Positions 22,129 to 32,643 of a DNA stretch of 64,000 nt are shown here, one piece after another. The notes below the pieces were generated by a model. It did not search any database. It was not told the DNA's origin and saw only the letters and a program-made list of their open reading frames with translations. The DNA is taken from contig CM074141.1 in NCBI GenBank assembly GCA_037178625.1, positions 1,240,001 to 1,304,000 on the forward strand, given 5' to 3'. The first letter of the stretch is position 1. Every line of letters begins with the position of its first letter. Made by a program: the position numbers and the translations under genes. Source of the stretch: Skeletonema tropicum. Lineage: Eukaryota; Bacillariophyta; Thalassiosirophyceae; Thalassiosirales; Thalassiosiraceae.

Positions 22129-24593
22129 CCGTCTATACCTTAAAAAGTGTCCGGATTTTTCTGTTGTCCGGACTGTTTTTCAGGTGACTTGAAGGTGTCC
22201 GCAGCCTTTTTCGAGGAAGTGTCCGACCAGATTCGGACACTTTCAAATGCTTTGTGCGAAGCCAGCACGCACAACCCAGCACGGCCACCACACCATGTTG
22301 TGTTAAAAGAATAATACGAATACACACATCATACCATCATGTCGGAGGATGCCATCGAATACTGGTTTAGATCGAACACCCTACCATGGAATGATGAGAT
22401 CGAAGATTTCCTCGATGATATGGGTGTTGAGACTGTCGAGCAACTGAAGTTTATTACAAAGGACCAGTGGGATGGGCTGTTCTCGACAGAAAAAAAGGTT
22501 GTCCAACTCACTGCCGGAATGGTGTATGATAAATATCTTAACGAAGCCGTTGATCTGAAGAAGTGTGCGACGGAACTACATCTGAAACCGGCAGCGGCAG
22601 CATCATTAAAAAAAACTCCAGCCAAAAAGGCACCTCACAAGGATGACGGGAGTTCCTTAAAGATGGATTCGTTTGGCTTTACGGTGAAGGTCATTAAAAC
22701 AAAGGAACAAAAAAAACAAGAAAAAAAAGAAAGGAATAGGAAGCGGAAGGCGGAGGAGCAGCTGGAGTGGGGGGGGGGCCTTAGCGATGATGACGAGGAG
22801 GAGGTTGTCATGTTACACAATGATGACGATGAAGAAGATGACGACGACGTCGACGACCGCAAATTACCTGCGCTCCCCCCGTCCGATTGGCGTCTCTGTC
22901 GTTGCGCGCTATCACAGAATTTGAAAGATCCCACGCCATTTGATTTGAAACTTATCTGGGATACTTCTCTGCCTGGCAAGAATGTGAAAGATTTGGAAGA
23001 CACCCACGGCTACTACGAAGCAGTAGGTTGCAACAAGACAACGAGTGATGCAGCCTTAGAGAAGAAAGTTGCGGAGGCCCTCAAGGAAGCACGGAAAAAT
23101 ACGGCGAAGTTTCATCAGGACAAGGCTGCCACAGCGGATGCAAATAAGTACGAACATTGGAAAGACAAGTTTGACAAAATCAGACAAGTTAAGAAGATAT
23201 TGTGCAAAGTAGATGACAATGGATGCTATCAGAGCCGTGTTGATTACGACAAGAATGGGGAGGAGTTAATTGAATTAATGGAAGAGGTGAGTGTTGCTGT
23301 GGTGTGTTGATATTATTATTCCCATCCAACTATTATTGTTAACTTCCTTCCCCTCTGTCCTCAATACACAGAATATTCGCGACACGTACAACTGTTCTCT
23401 AGACGATCGTGTCAAGCATGTGAAGGAGTGCATGAAAAGGGAGCAAATCTACACGAAGAAGAGGGAGACATCTGCTAGTGCTGGGAATGAATTGTTGACC
23501 ACAAGAATCGCCAAGAAATGGAACACCACGAAGGGAGGACAGCAGAACAATAAAGTTCGTGTCCTCATCTGCGAGGCATTCCAAAGTGGCTACTCCTGTC
23601 CTGAAATTGCATTAGAAATACGAAAGTTAGCTTTCAGGAATGGAAGATACTTCGATGAGAATCGAAAGTCGCAAGATTCGACCTATGAGTCCATCGCGAA
23701 GCAGGTGCGTAGACTCAAAAACAAGTTCGACAAAGGGGATCTCAACAAACTTCTCGGTCTTACTGGAAAAGAGAAGTTGAAAGCTATGAAGAAAAAATCC
23801 ATCAACCCCAATGCTCGCGGGAGGAAACCTTTAAATGCTGCTTCCGAATTGGAGGTGAAGTTGGGTGAATGGATTACGAAGTTGGAAGAGGAGGAAAAAC
23901 GCATCACCCGTACGATGATTTTCCGCAAAGCATTGGAATTGGAACCCGGCTTCTGTGATGGAGACATCCAGAAATTGAAGAAGTGGTTCTATTATGGCTT
24001 TAAGAAGCGTTTTGACCTTTCCATACGTAAGATTGCAAGCGTTGGACAGAAGCTCCCCAAAAACTGGGAAGAGCAAATGGTAGACATGAGAGGACGAGTC
24101 CGGCACAGACAAGGAGCGTCACAACAACCAGATGGCAGAGTTCTGATTACTGGTGTGACGGATGAATACTACTTTAACACAGACCATGTTCCAGTGTGGG
24201 TCGAATCAGTCGGAAACTATGCATGGGGCCGAAAGAGTAGCGGAAGACGTAGTGTGAAGACCGGGGGGAAAGAAAAGGACAGATACACTGTGCAGCTTGG
24301 AGTTGGAAAGGGTGGCAAAAAGTTGGACCCCTTTGTTGTCTTCAAAGGTGAGAGAAATCTCTGCTTCATGTTCACTCTGCTGAAATACTTATTGTATAAC
24401 ATTTTGGCACACATTTGTTCCATTCTATTTCAGGCGCGCCAACGAAGTACGATCCAACTAAACCACTCAGTCGTAAATACGGAAGTAAGAACAGTATTGC
24501 TCGAGAAATTTATGAACGCAAACCTGATCGCCATGGCAACCATTACCCTCCTCGCGACAAAGCGTACATTACAGTAGCGCCGAAGGCTTGCTC
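22129..24593. mobile_element. Insertion carrying a truncated pogo/Tigger-like transposase
   Basis: In the unit at 16680 the sequence runs GAACACAGTTGTATTGCATGCC. Here it is split after TTGTA (22124-22128) and resumes with TTGTATTGCATGCC at 24594. A 2,465-bp insert is therefore flanked by TTGTA. No inverted ends pair up: the left end begins CCGTCTATACC and the right end is transposase coding sequence cut mid-domain. The right half of the element was probably lost, or the insertion was abortive. Confidence 0.65.
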
Positions 24594-24969
24594 TTGTATT
24601 GCATGCCGTAGGATGAATGTGCTAGCGTGCATACTAGGAAGCGGCGACTCTCGCACAAACCTCCGATCAGCCGACCGGAGAAAGAAAAAGCCTGTCTCGG
24701 AGTTCTTAATCACGGGTCACTTTGATTACACGAAAGGTCGCCGGAAAGCAAGTGGCATTTTTATCAGTATCTTTCGCGTGTTTGACACGCGAAATCCGAT
24801 GGACAAATGCCGCTGGCCCAATAAGAAGCCGCTGGCCCAAAACTATTCCGAAGAACGTGAACATGATAGATACTGGCCTGAATTTCATTGCGCTGGCCAT
24901 AAAATAGAAACTGGACACCCGAACGACCATGAGACAAAGAGAAGGCATGTAAATAAATTTTTGCGTTAA
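22339..24969 (+). pseudogene. Pogo/Tigger (Tc1/mariner superfamily) transposase, C-terminally truncated
   Basis: Spliced from 22339-23286, 23372-24347 and 24434 onward; both introns are GT-AG and keep phase. Residues 1-65 form a SAM-like helical N-terminus (WNDEIEDFLDDMGVETVEQL). A Lys-rich and then an acidic stretch follow (about 110-170). A CENP-B/Tc5-like helix-turn-helix lies at about 465-550 (RGRKPLNAASELEVKLGEWI, then WFYYGFKKRF). The start of a DDE_1 domain runs from about 574: VTDEYYFNTDHVPVW with the presumed first Asp at 587, then RYTVQLGVGKGGKKLDPFVVFKGAP. The second catalytic Asp and everything after it are missing. From 24594 the frame runs into array DNA and stops by chance at 24969. 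The protein cannot be an active transposase, though it could still bind DNA. Confidence 0.75.
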
Positions 24970-25265
24970 CTTGAGCAACGGATTGGAATGGAATAACTAC
25001 GCCGTAACGATACGTAGCATGAACATGAACGATTCTGAGGTTTAAGGCTAAGGCCTCTTCGGCTGAAACCAATTACTTGCTTTGGATGTACTCTTGCTCT
25101 TGACACATCAAATTGCTAAGTTTACGTAAAATTATGACACTATTAATTAGCTTGAGCTCCTCTCTCTCTCCCTCTCTTCTGTTTCCTCTCTTTTTTGTGC
25201 GTTTTGTACACATTATGCATGAACTGAACTGTTCGCTTACAAAGATACGTACCCTCATAAAAAAT

Positions 25266-26159
25266 TCAGATCAAGCGACCAAGCAACTGTCCAAAGTCAT
25301 CCAGATCGCTCTTTTTTCGGTTGCAAGGGGAATCCAGGATACCAACACTGTCAATTGGAAGTGGCTCCAGCTTCATCTCATCTAAACTTGCAAATTCAAT
25401 GCTTCTGCTCCAGTCCATGCTTCTGCTTTGACTTTGAGACCTTTCAGAAAACATGGAGCTGACTTTCTCGTCAAACTCATCCTTGAATACTAGCTCAGGG
25501 GCAACATAGCTGTTGTCACTGACTTGTCTAGACATGCATCTACCTGCTGTAGTCCAAATAATACATGCCATCATTCTCGTTGTAATCACTTCCTCCTTCA
25601 AGGCTTTCATCCGAATGTGTTTGCATCGGCGCCTCCGCCTCCGCAGCTTCAGTAGCAGTAGCCCGCCTACCCTTGACCTTGACGCGTGTCCGAGAGATCT
25701 TGGAAATTAATTGAGGGCTCCCTCGTTGAAAGTACTCGTGCTGCCAGCGCGCAGTGTCTTGGCCCTTTTACAATCCTGATAAATGATAGCAGGTATAGAG
25801 ATAGAGATCCTAATGTCAGACATTATAAAAGATAAAAGAACACGTTTCATGCGAGGAGAGTCATGTGTAATTTGATCTTACCGTTTGAAGCCCCATAGAT
25901 TCAACTGACGCTGGAATGAACGATACTTCGTCGCCTTGAAGAACTTAGGAACTACCAGATCCATGAATTGGATAGGATCAACCACCTGAAATGATTCACC
26001 GTCGGGAAGCCAGCATACTATATCAGAGACCCCAAGACTCTCAACAGACTCAAGCATCTCATACAGCTTCGATGGGAACTGGTCTCTGTTGACCAAGGTT
26101 GTTGAGCCATTACTTTTGGATCGAGAGCGGCCCCTGCCGCTGCTACCGATGGACGCCAT
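25266..26159 (-). pseudogene. HSF-type gene copy 9, frameshifted exon 2
   Basis: Exon 1 (25882-26159, starting MASIGSSGRG) has an intact DNA-binding domain and donor. Exon 2 (25266-25775) carries two single-base insertions. One is at the very start, where both the extra A of the RIVKG type and the extra C of the RIEKG type are present, throwing the frame into KGPRHCALAAR and an early stop. The other lies near 25543 (CTACCTGCTG for CTACTGCTG). A 6-bp in-frame deletion has also removed one SQ pair. The first lesion looks like a recombinant of the two subtypes. Confidence 0.8.
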
Positions 26160-27388
26160 TGCTCCTTTTGCGTGAATATTTTGCTCAGCTTGATATTGAA
26201 ATTGTGTGGTTCTCTCTGGGTTCACACACAACTACAATAACACTTCGTGCAATCGAAAAAGAAATGGATAATAAGTATTGGTTGTGTTTGGAGGCTGCAG
26301 GTTGAATTTGAGGTTGGAGTCGCAGGTCGTAAGTCGTAAGTAGGGTTCTCTTGCTCGCTTCGCCGTTCGTCGTTCGCTAGCTGATCCCGGTACTTCTATA
26401 AGGAAGGAGAAAAGAGAAAAGCTTTTACGTTCGCAGTTCGCAGGTTAAAATGTCTTCCCACTCTAGAACGGATCACTCTAGAGATTGCTGGCCATCGTTG
26501 ATCGCTATCGTGCTCTAGGAGTAATCTGTATTACGTTTCAACATACTGAATATATACGAGACCCAAAGCCGCTCTCTAGAAAGAAATATAGATTATTTTG
26601 TTCAAATACTCTCTCTCTCCTCTCTCTCTCGTCTTGACACTCTATCTACATCTACAGAGTGTTGGGAGAAATGAGAGAGAAATGATACTTAGGTAGCAGT
26701 AGCTAGTCAGTAACCAGTAGTCTGGTGGTGGAAAATGCCAGGGGGCAATAGTAGAGCGTGATGCCCTAATGTAGATATATGTAATCGGTTAGAGATAACT
26801 CTCCCAATAAAATAGTGCAGTCGGGCTAGGCATGTAATTGTAATGTTTAGCCTAATTTAGCCTTTTAGTAACAGTTACGCTCAAGAGTACATTATAATAT
26901 TATGAGGCAATACTTGGACTGCAGTCATCTCGGCTCTAATCCAAGCTTCGACTGATGAAGTCGAGCTTCGGCTTATTCCGAAGAATGTGAAAATGATAGA
27001 TAATGGCCTGGATTTGAAACTGGACACCCGAACGACCATGAGACAAAGAGAACACACGAGCACGAGTACCATATGATGTAAATATAAATATTTTGCGATT
27101 ATTGAGCAACGGATTGGAATGAAATCCATCATCCGCATCAAATTGAACGATTCTGAGGTCTAAGGCCCTCTTCGGCTGAAGGTACCTCTTCGGCTGAAAC
27201 CAATTACTTGCTCTGGATGTACTCTTGCTCTTGACACATCAAATTGCTAAGTTTACGTAAAATTTTAAGACACTATCACTATTATTCAGATTCAACTTGA
27301 GCTCCTCTTTCTTTTGTGTGTTTTGTACACATTATGCATGAACTGGATATAATCGCTTATACAGAGGTATTGTGCCCCTGTACAAAAT
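26160..27388. other. Upstream/intergenic region of HSF copy 9, no gene seen
   Basis: A shortened and more diverged version of the 7092-8689 region. It has a CT-rich microsatellite at about 26608-26630 (CTCTCTCTCTCC) and remnants of the tail block near 26970-27080. No coding frame of substance is present. Confidence 0.6.
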
Positions 27389-28304
27389 TCAGATCAAGCG
27401 ACCAAGCAACTGTGCAAAGTCATCCAGATCGCTCTTTTTTCGGTTGCAAGGGGAATCCAGGATACCAACACTGTCAATTGGAAGTGGCTCCAGCTTCATC
27501 TCATCTAAACTTGCAAATTCAATGCTTCTGCTCCAGTCCATGCTTCTGCTTTGACTTTGACTTAGAGGCCTTTCAGAAAACATTGAGCTGACTTTCTCGT
27601 CAAACTCATCATTGAATAGTAGCTCAGGGGCAAAAAAGCTGTTGTCGCTGACTTGTCTAGACATGCATCTACCGCTGTAGTCCAAATAATACATGCCATC
27701 ATTCTCGTTGTAATCACTTCCTCCTTCAAGGCTTTCATCCGAATGTGTTTGCATCGGCGCCTCCGCCTCCGCAGCTTCAGTAGCAGTAGCCCGCCTACCC
27801 TTGACCTTGACGCGTGTCCGAGAGATCTTGGAAATTAATTGAGGGCTCCCTCGTTGAAAGTACTCGTGCTGCCAGCGCGCAGTGTCTTGGCCCTTTTCAA
27901 TCCTGATAAATGATAGCAGGTAGAGATAGAGATCCTAATGTCAGACATTATGAAAAAGATAAAAGAACACATTTGATAAGAGGAGAGTCATGTGTAATTT
28001 GATCTTACCGTTTGAAGCCCCATAGATTCAACTGACGCTGGAATGAACGATACTTCGTCGCCTTGAAGAACTTAGGAACTACCAGATCCATGAATTGGGC
28101 AGGATCAACCACCTGAAATGATTCACCGTGGGGAAGCCAGCATACTACATGGGAGAATCCAAGACTCTCAACAGACTCAAGCATCTCATACAGCTTCGAT
28201 GGGAACTGGTCTCTGTTGATTAAGGTTGTTGAGCCATTACTTTTGGATCGGGAGCGGCCCCTACCGCTACTACCGATGCCGATGGACATAGTATCTGCCG
28301 CCAT
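27389..28304 (-). CDS. HSF-type DNA-binding protein, copy 10 (two exons)
   Basis: Exons 28009-28304 and 27389-27902 give 269 aa (MAADTMSIGIGSSG; RIEKGQD junction). The DNA-binding domain mixes features of both subtypes: GFSHVVCWLPHG as in copy 3, but a CMSRQ tail as in copy 2. Distinctive changes are LINRDQF, FFAPELLFNDE and YSGRC. An in-frame ATG at 28400 would add 32 residues. I chose 28304 because the extra part is 5' flank in all other copies. It faces the degraded ABH copy 4. Confidence 0.88.
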
Positions 28305-28580
28305 TGCTCCTTCAAATATTGCAAATCTGCAAAAAGCAAGCTCGATAATAAAATATTGTGTGTGGTTGGCTTTGGATAGGTACCATCTGCAGAGTGTCAT
28401 GGTTCTGTCAGTTCTCTCACTCCTCGCTGATGCTAAGTAATACTTAGGAGTATGTCGGCAAACAGAAGAGAAAAGGTGTAGCAGTGTCAGACAAAAAGAG
28501 CAAAGTTCGCATCAAATTAGACTTTTGGGGTGCCGTTAAATTGGTCGTGCCGGCGAACAAGACCATGACCATACCAATAA

Positions 28581-29162
28581 CTCTTTGTTACGCGAAGCGA
28601 CGAGAGGGTTTTTTGTAACAAAAATGCTATCAAACATTGCGTCCAAAAAACTCACAATTGTATATTGGCAATGCGTTTAGCATGTTATCTGATCAATTTG
28701 AACGGATTTCACGCATGTCTTCTTCCATCCGAAAATAATCAATCTATAGTTTATACTCACAAGTTTGGCCTCGGCTTAATAAGCTTCCTACCTCACCTTG
28801 TATGATAGGGAAATTTTGAGAACACAAAGTACAAAACTTTGGTGTGATAGTGTTCAATGTATTGATGCAAAAGTACTTCTTGAGGGGGTATAGATTTGAC
28901 TCTGGATGTGATTCTGAGGTAGGGAGGTACTGCTTTTGACATGACCATGACCATGACCTGACCATGACCAGCAACCGCTTGCTTCAATGCATCATCTGCT
29001 TCAGCTGCGTGCCGGCCGGTAAAGGCTGTCAACGCGCACACTATTCACTACCACCCTACTGAGAATAATACTGCTCATGGAATCATCAAAATCGGGCTAG
29101 TATTGGCGTAGTTATGGTTGGCTCATGGCCGAGAGGCAAAAAGAGGCGCGCGTAACAAAGAG
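28581..29162. mobile_element. 582-bp MITE, PIF/Harbinger-like
   Basis: Perfect 14-bp inverted ends CTCTTTGTTACGCG (28581-28594 and 29149-29162) are flanked by TAA on both sides (28578-28580 and 29163-29165). A TWA target duplication is characteristic of PIF/Harbinger elements. The insertion lies in the HSF/ABH promoter region of this unit, which in other units runs directly from CCGGCGAAAAGACC to the ABH leader. The interior has no open frame of note, but contains ACCATG repeats near 28940-28970. Confidence 0.8.
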
Positions 29163-29249
29163 TAAAGAAGAGCCTCTCTTCACGCGCCGATCATCTGTCA
29201 ACGCAGCATAGTATTGTACAATAACATTCATCCATCGAACCATCTCTTG

Positions 29250-29691
29250 ATACACGCATGGAGCGGCCAGAGACAATTGTCCTACCTCACGCACAGAGAG
29301 CTCTTTGTTTTCCAACTCGAGTATGTAATGTAAATTACATCAACACATAATCATGGAAGGAGGCATTTGAATCATTCTATTCCAAACAAGGAATGCATTT
29401 TCTTCGATAGATATGCTTAGATCAGCTGACGACTCAGATATGCAAATGACGTCAATCAAGTCGCTTCAGCAGACATTAGCAAGTGATCTGTCTGGTCTTG
29501 CAACATCAATAGGCACCGGTGCAGCACATACAGTACTAATTGCTCGAGGTCCTCTTCAATGTCTTGCCGCGCAATATTTCTTGGAGAGTCTACCGTTAGC
29601 TGGTCTTGTACTGATTTATCCTTCACTGCTTCCCGACGATGGTATGAATAAAGAGGCACAAAAGTGCATCTCCTGGAGTTGTGATCTTTAA
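29250..29691 (+). pseudogene. ABH copy 4, degraded
   Basis: This is the exon 1 part of the ABH gene. The start codon ATG is changed to ATA (29250-29252), the 44-nt intron donor GTAAAG is altered (GGTATGAATAAAG), and exon 2 is absent. After about 29690 the sequence is unrelated until 3'-flank fragments near 29930-30000. Short in-frame deletions near 29435 remove residues present in other copies. It is not expected to make the protein. Confidence 0.8.
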
Positions 29692-31281
29692 TATATTTTG
29701 TGCTGATGGAGGGGTCGAGAAGAGCGTCTTCACTTTCACTCCTCATTTGCCCCTACCTCCTTTTGCCCGAGCTTTGTTGCCGCTACCATGCCATTCTCTT
29801 TAGGTTGTCCATCCATCCAGTGCACTCATGTATTGTAGTGGGCTTTCAGCATTGGTCGTCTAGATAGTTTTTCAACGTCGAAGATGTTCCCGTCTGCAAC
29901 TGGGATGTGGGCATGCATCGGTAGTCCAGTATCTGTAGCAATTATTAGTTCTTTACCACCTTTGATCTCGAACATGAAACGAATAAATATAGTCCGATAA
30001 TATCGTAGATGAACTTTTTGTAGTCGTTTGATTGGAAAGCTTCTCCAGAGGTAGCCAAGAGAAGTCGGTTGCACAAATAATCACCTGCAGCACTTTTTCA
30101 AAGGCAAAGGACAAGAGGAGTAAGGTGATTGTGAAGATTTTTTCATCAAGCAAGACTAGATTGGATATGATGGCAACGCTTATTGCGATATGAGTGCGTG
30201 TGTGTGTAATTGCAGCTTTCGTCATCCCATCTTAGACTCCACTTATTTACCACACTCAAACTCAAACCCAAACCCATGATATGAGTGGGCTCAACTCAGA
30301 ACCCCTCCCTGGAACCTCCTGGGCAGAAATTTCGCACCATGCTACCGTCACAAAGACGCCTTACGATGAATGGCTGCCTCCTGCCTAAATAGTGAGCACA
30401 ATACTCCAGGAACACTCTCAAGGAACACTACATGCGCAATGAAGGGGTCCAATAACCTTCCAATAACTCGTGTTCACCCTCTCTCCCTCCCGTGATTGCA
30501 TGCGCGATGATTGCTTGAGTCGAGGATGCATGATGCATGCGAACGTCCAATCTATCAGGCGAAAACTGGAAATAAAAACTGCAACCCACCGAACGGAGAA
30601 AGAAAAAGCCTTCTTCTTCACAACACGCATGCCGATGATTGAATGCTCCAACCTCCAGTAACGCCCAACGGAGAAATAAAAAGCCTCTTTCTTCATGTTT
30701 ACGATCGATCGCGGGTCACTTTGATTACACGAAAGGACGCCGGAAAGCAAGTGGCGTTTTTATCATCTCCAATGAAAGGATCCGATGAACAAATTACCGC
30801 TGGCCGAAAAATATTCCGAAGAACGTGAATGAACGATTCTGGATTAGGCCTTGTTAGTATCCTGACTCCTGACCCAAAATCATCATCTAATCGTGATCTA
30901 ATCAGACAATGGATGCGTCCTGGATGACCTGCTATGACCAGCCACCAGACAATGAATGATAGAAAGAACACGAGAGGCAAAGAGAACGTACGCATGTGAA
31001 CGTTTTGCGATAATTGAAGCAACGGATTGGAATGGAATAACTATGTATGCCGTATCGATAGCAGCATCAATACAAACGATTCGGATGTCTAACGCCTCTT
31101 CGACTGAAACCAATTACTTGCTATGGCTGTACTCTTGTCGCATCAAATTGCTAAGTTTACGTAAAATTAAGAGACTATTATCATTGTTAAGCTTGAGCTC
31201 CTCTTTCTTTTGTGTGTTTTGTACACATTATGCATGAACTGAAAACCCCAGAGGTATTGTGCCCCGATGAAATAAAGATTA
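29692..31281. other. Diverged unit spacer, no gene seen
   Basis: A patchwork of array segments: ABH 3' flank at about 29930-30000 and 30235-30330, GCATGATGCATGC palindromes at about 30520-30540, and tail block at about 30580-30840. Pieces of unrelated DNA lie between them. It is clearly older than the units to its left. No gene is supported. Confidence 0.55.
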
Positions 31282-32158
31282 TTAGATCAAGCGACCAAGC
31301 AACTGTCCAAAGTCATCCAGATCGCTCTTTTTTCGGTTGCAAGGGGAATCCAGGATACCAACACTGTCAATTGGAAGTGGCTCCAGCTTCATCTCATCTA
31401 AACTTGCAAATTCAATGCTTCTGCTCCAGTCCATGCTTCTGCTTTGACTTTGAGACCTTTCAGAAAACATTGAGCTGACTTTCTCGTCAAACTCATCCTG
31501 AGATATCTCAGGGGCGACATAGCTGTTGTCACTGACTTGTCTCGCGACGTATCTTCCGCTGTAGTCCAAATAATACATACCATCATTCTCGTTGCAATCG
31601 CTTCCTCCTTCAAGGCTTTCATCCGAATGTGTTTGCATCGGCGCCTCCGCCTCCGCAGCCTCAGTAGCCCGCCTACCCTTGACCTTGACGCGTGTCCGAG
31701 AGATCTTGGAAATTAATTGAGGGCTCCCTCGTTGAAAGTACTCGTGCTGCCAGCGCGCAGTGTCTTGGCCTTTTACAATCCTGATAAATGATAGCAGGTA
31801 GAGATAGAGATCCTAATGTCAGACAATGAAAGAACACGTTTGATAAGAGGAGAGTCATGTGTTGAAATAGATCTTACCGTTTGAAGCCCCATAGATTCAA
31901 CTGACGCTGGAATGAACGATACTTCGTCGCCTTGAAGAACTTAGGCACTACCAAATCCATGAATTGGGTAGGATCAACCACCTGAAATGATTCACCGTTG
32001 GGAAGCCAGCATACTACATGGGAGAATCCAAGACTCTCAACAGACTCAAGCATCTCATACAGCTTCGATGGGAACTGGTCTCTGTTGACCAAGGTTTTTG
32101 AGCCATTACTCTTGGATCGAGAGCGGCCCCTACCGATGGACATAGTATCTGCCGCCAT
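31282..32158 (-). CDS. HSF-type DNA-binding protein, copy 11 (two exons)
   Basis: Exons 31878-32158 and 31282-31780 give a 259-aa protein, the most diverged intact member. The basic leader is shorter (MAADTMSIGRGRSRSK), the alanine-rich linker lacks two residues, and KDEFDE is preceded by APEISQ. The DNA-binding domain is complete (GFSHVVCWLPNG; RIVKGQD junction). It is the last unit: array similarity ends near 32,490, and no ABH gene follows. Confidence 0.88.
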
Positions 32159-32404
32159 GGCTCTTTCTGGTTATGATTATTATTTGAACGCAATTCTGCA
32201 CTAAGCAAGCTCGAAATTACACACAACGATACTTAGATGTGCATGCAACTAAGTATTATGATGAGAAAGATTGAAATATTGTGTGTGGTTGGCTTTGGAT
32301 ACCATCTGCAAAGTGTCAACGTTATCTCGCTCCTCGCTGATGCTAAGTAAATGTTTTCGGGGAAAGAAGAGAAAAGGTGTAGCAGTGTCAGACAAAAAGA
32401 GCAA

Positions 32405-32450
32405 GGTTCGCATTCGGGTTCGCATTCGGGTTCGCATTCGGGTTCGCATC
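32405..32450. repeat. 12-bp tandem repeat
   Basis: GGTTCGCATTCG occurs three times in a row, followed by a partial copy. Unit 10 has the corresponding stretch only once (AGTTCGCATCAAATTAG near 28503), so this is a local expansion in the upstream region of HSF copy 11. Confidence 0.9.
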
Positions 32451-32643
32451 AAATTAGACTTTTTGAGTGCCGTGAAATATGTCTTGCCGGCGAACCTGAA
32501 GTATTTTGAAATTAAATACCGTTTAGTCAAAGGTCAAAGGTTAAACCTTAACACGGCAATGAATATGTATTATGTATATTGATACTCCTACTAATTTCAT
32601 ACAGCTGTTTTCACGGATTTTCGGATAGCCGTTCAAGTTTCGA

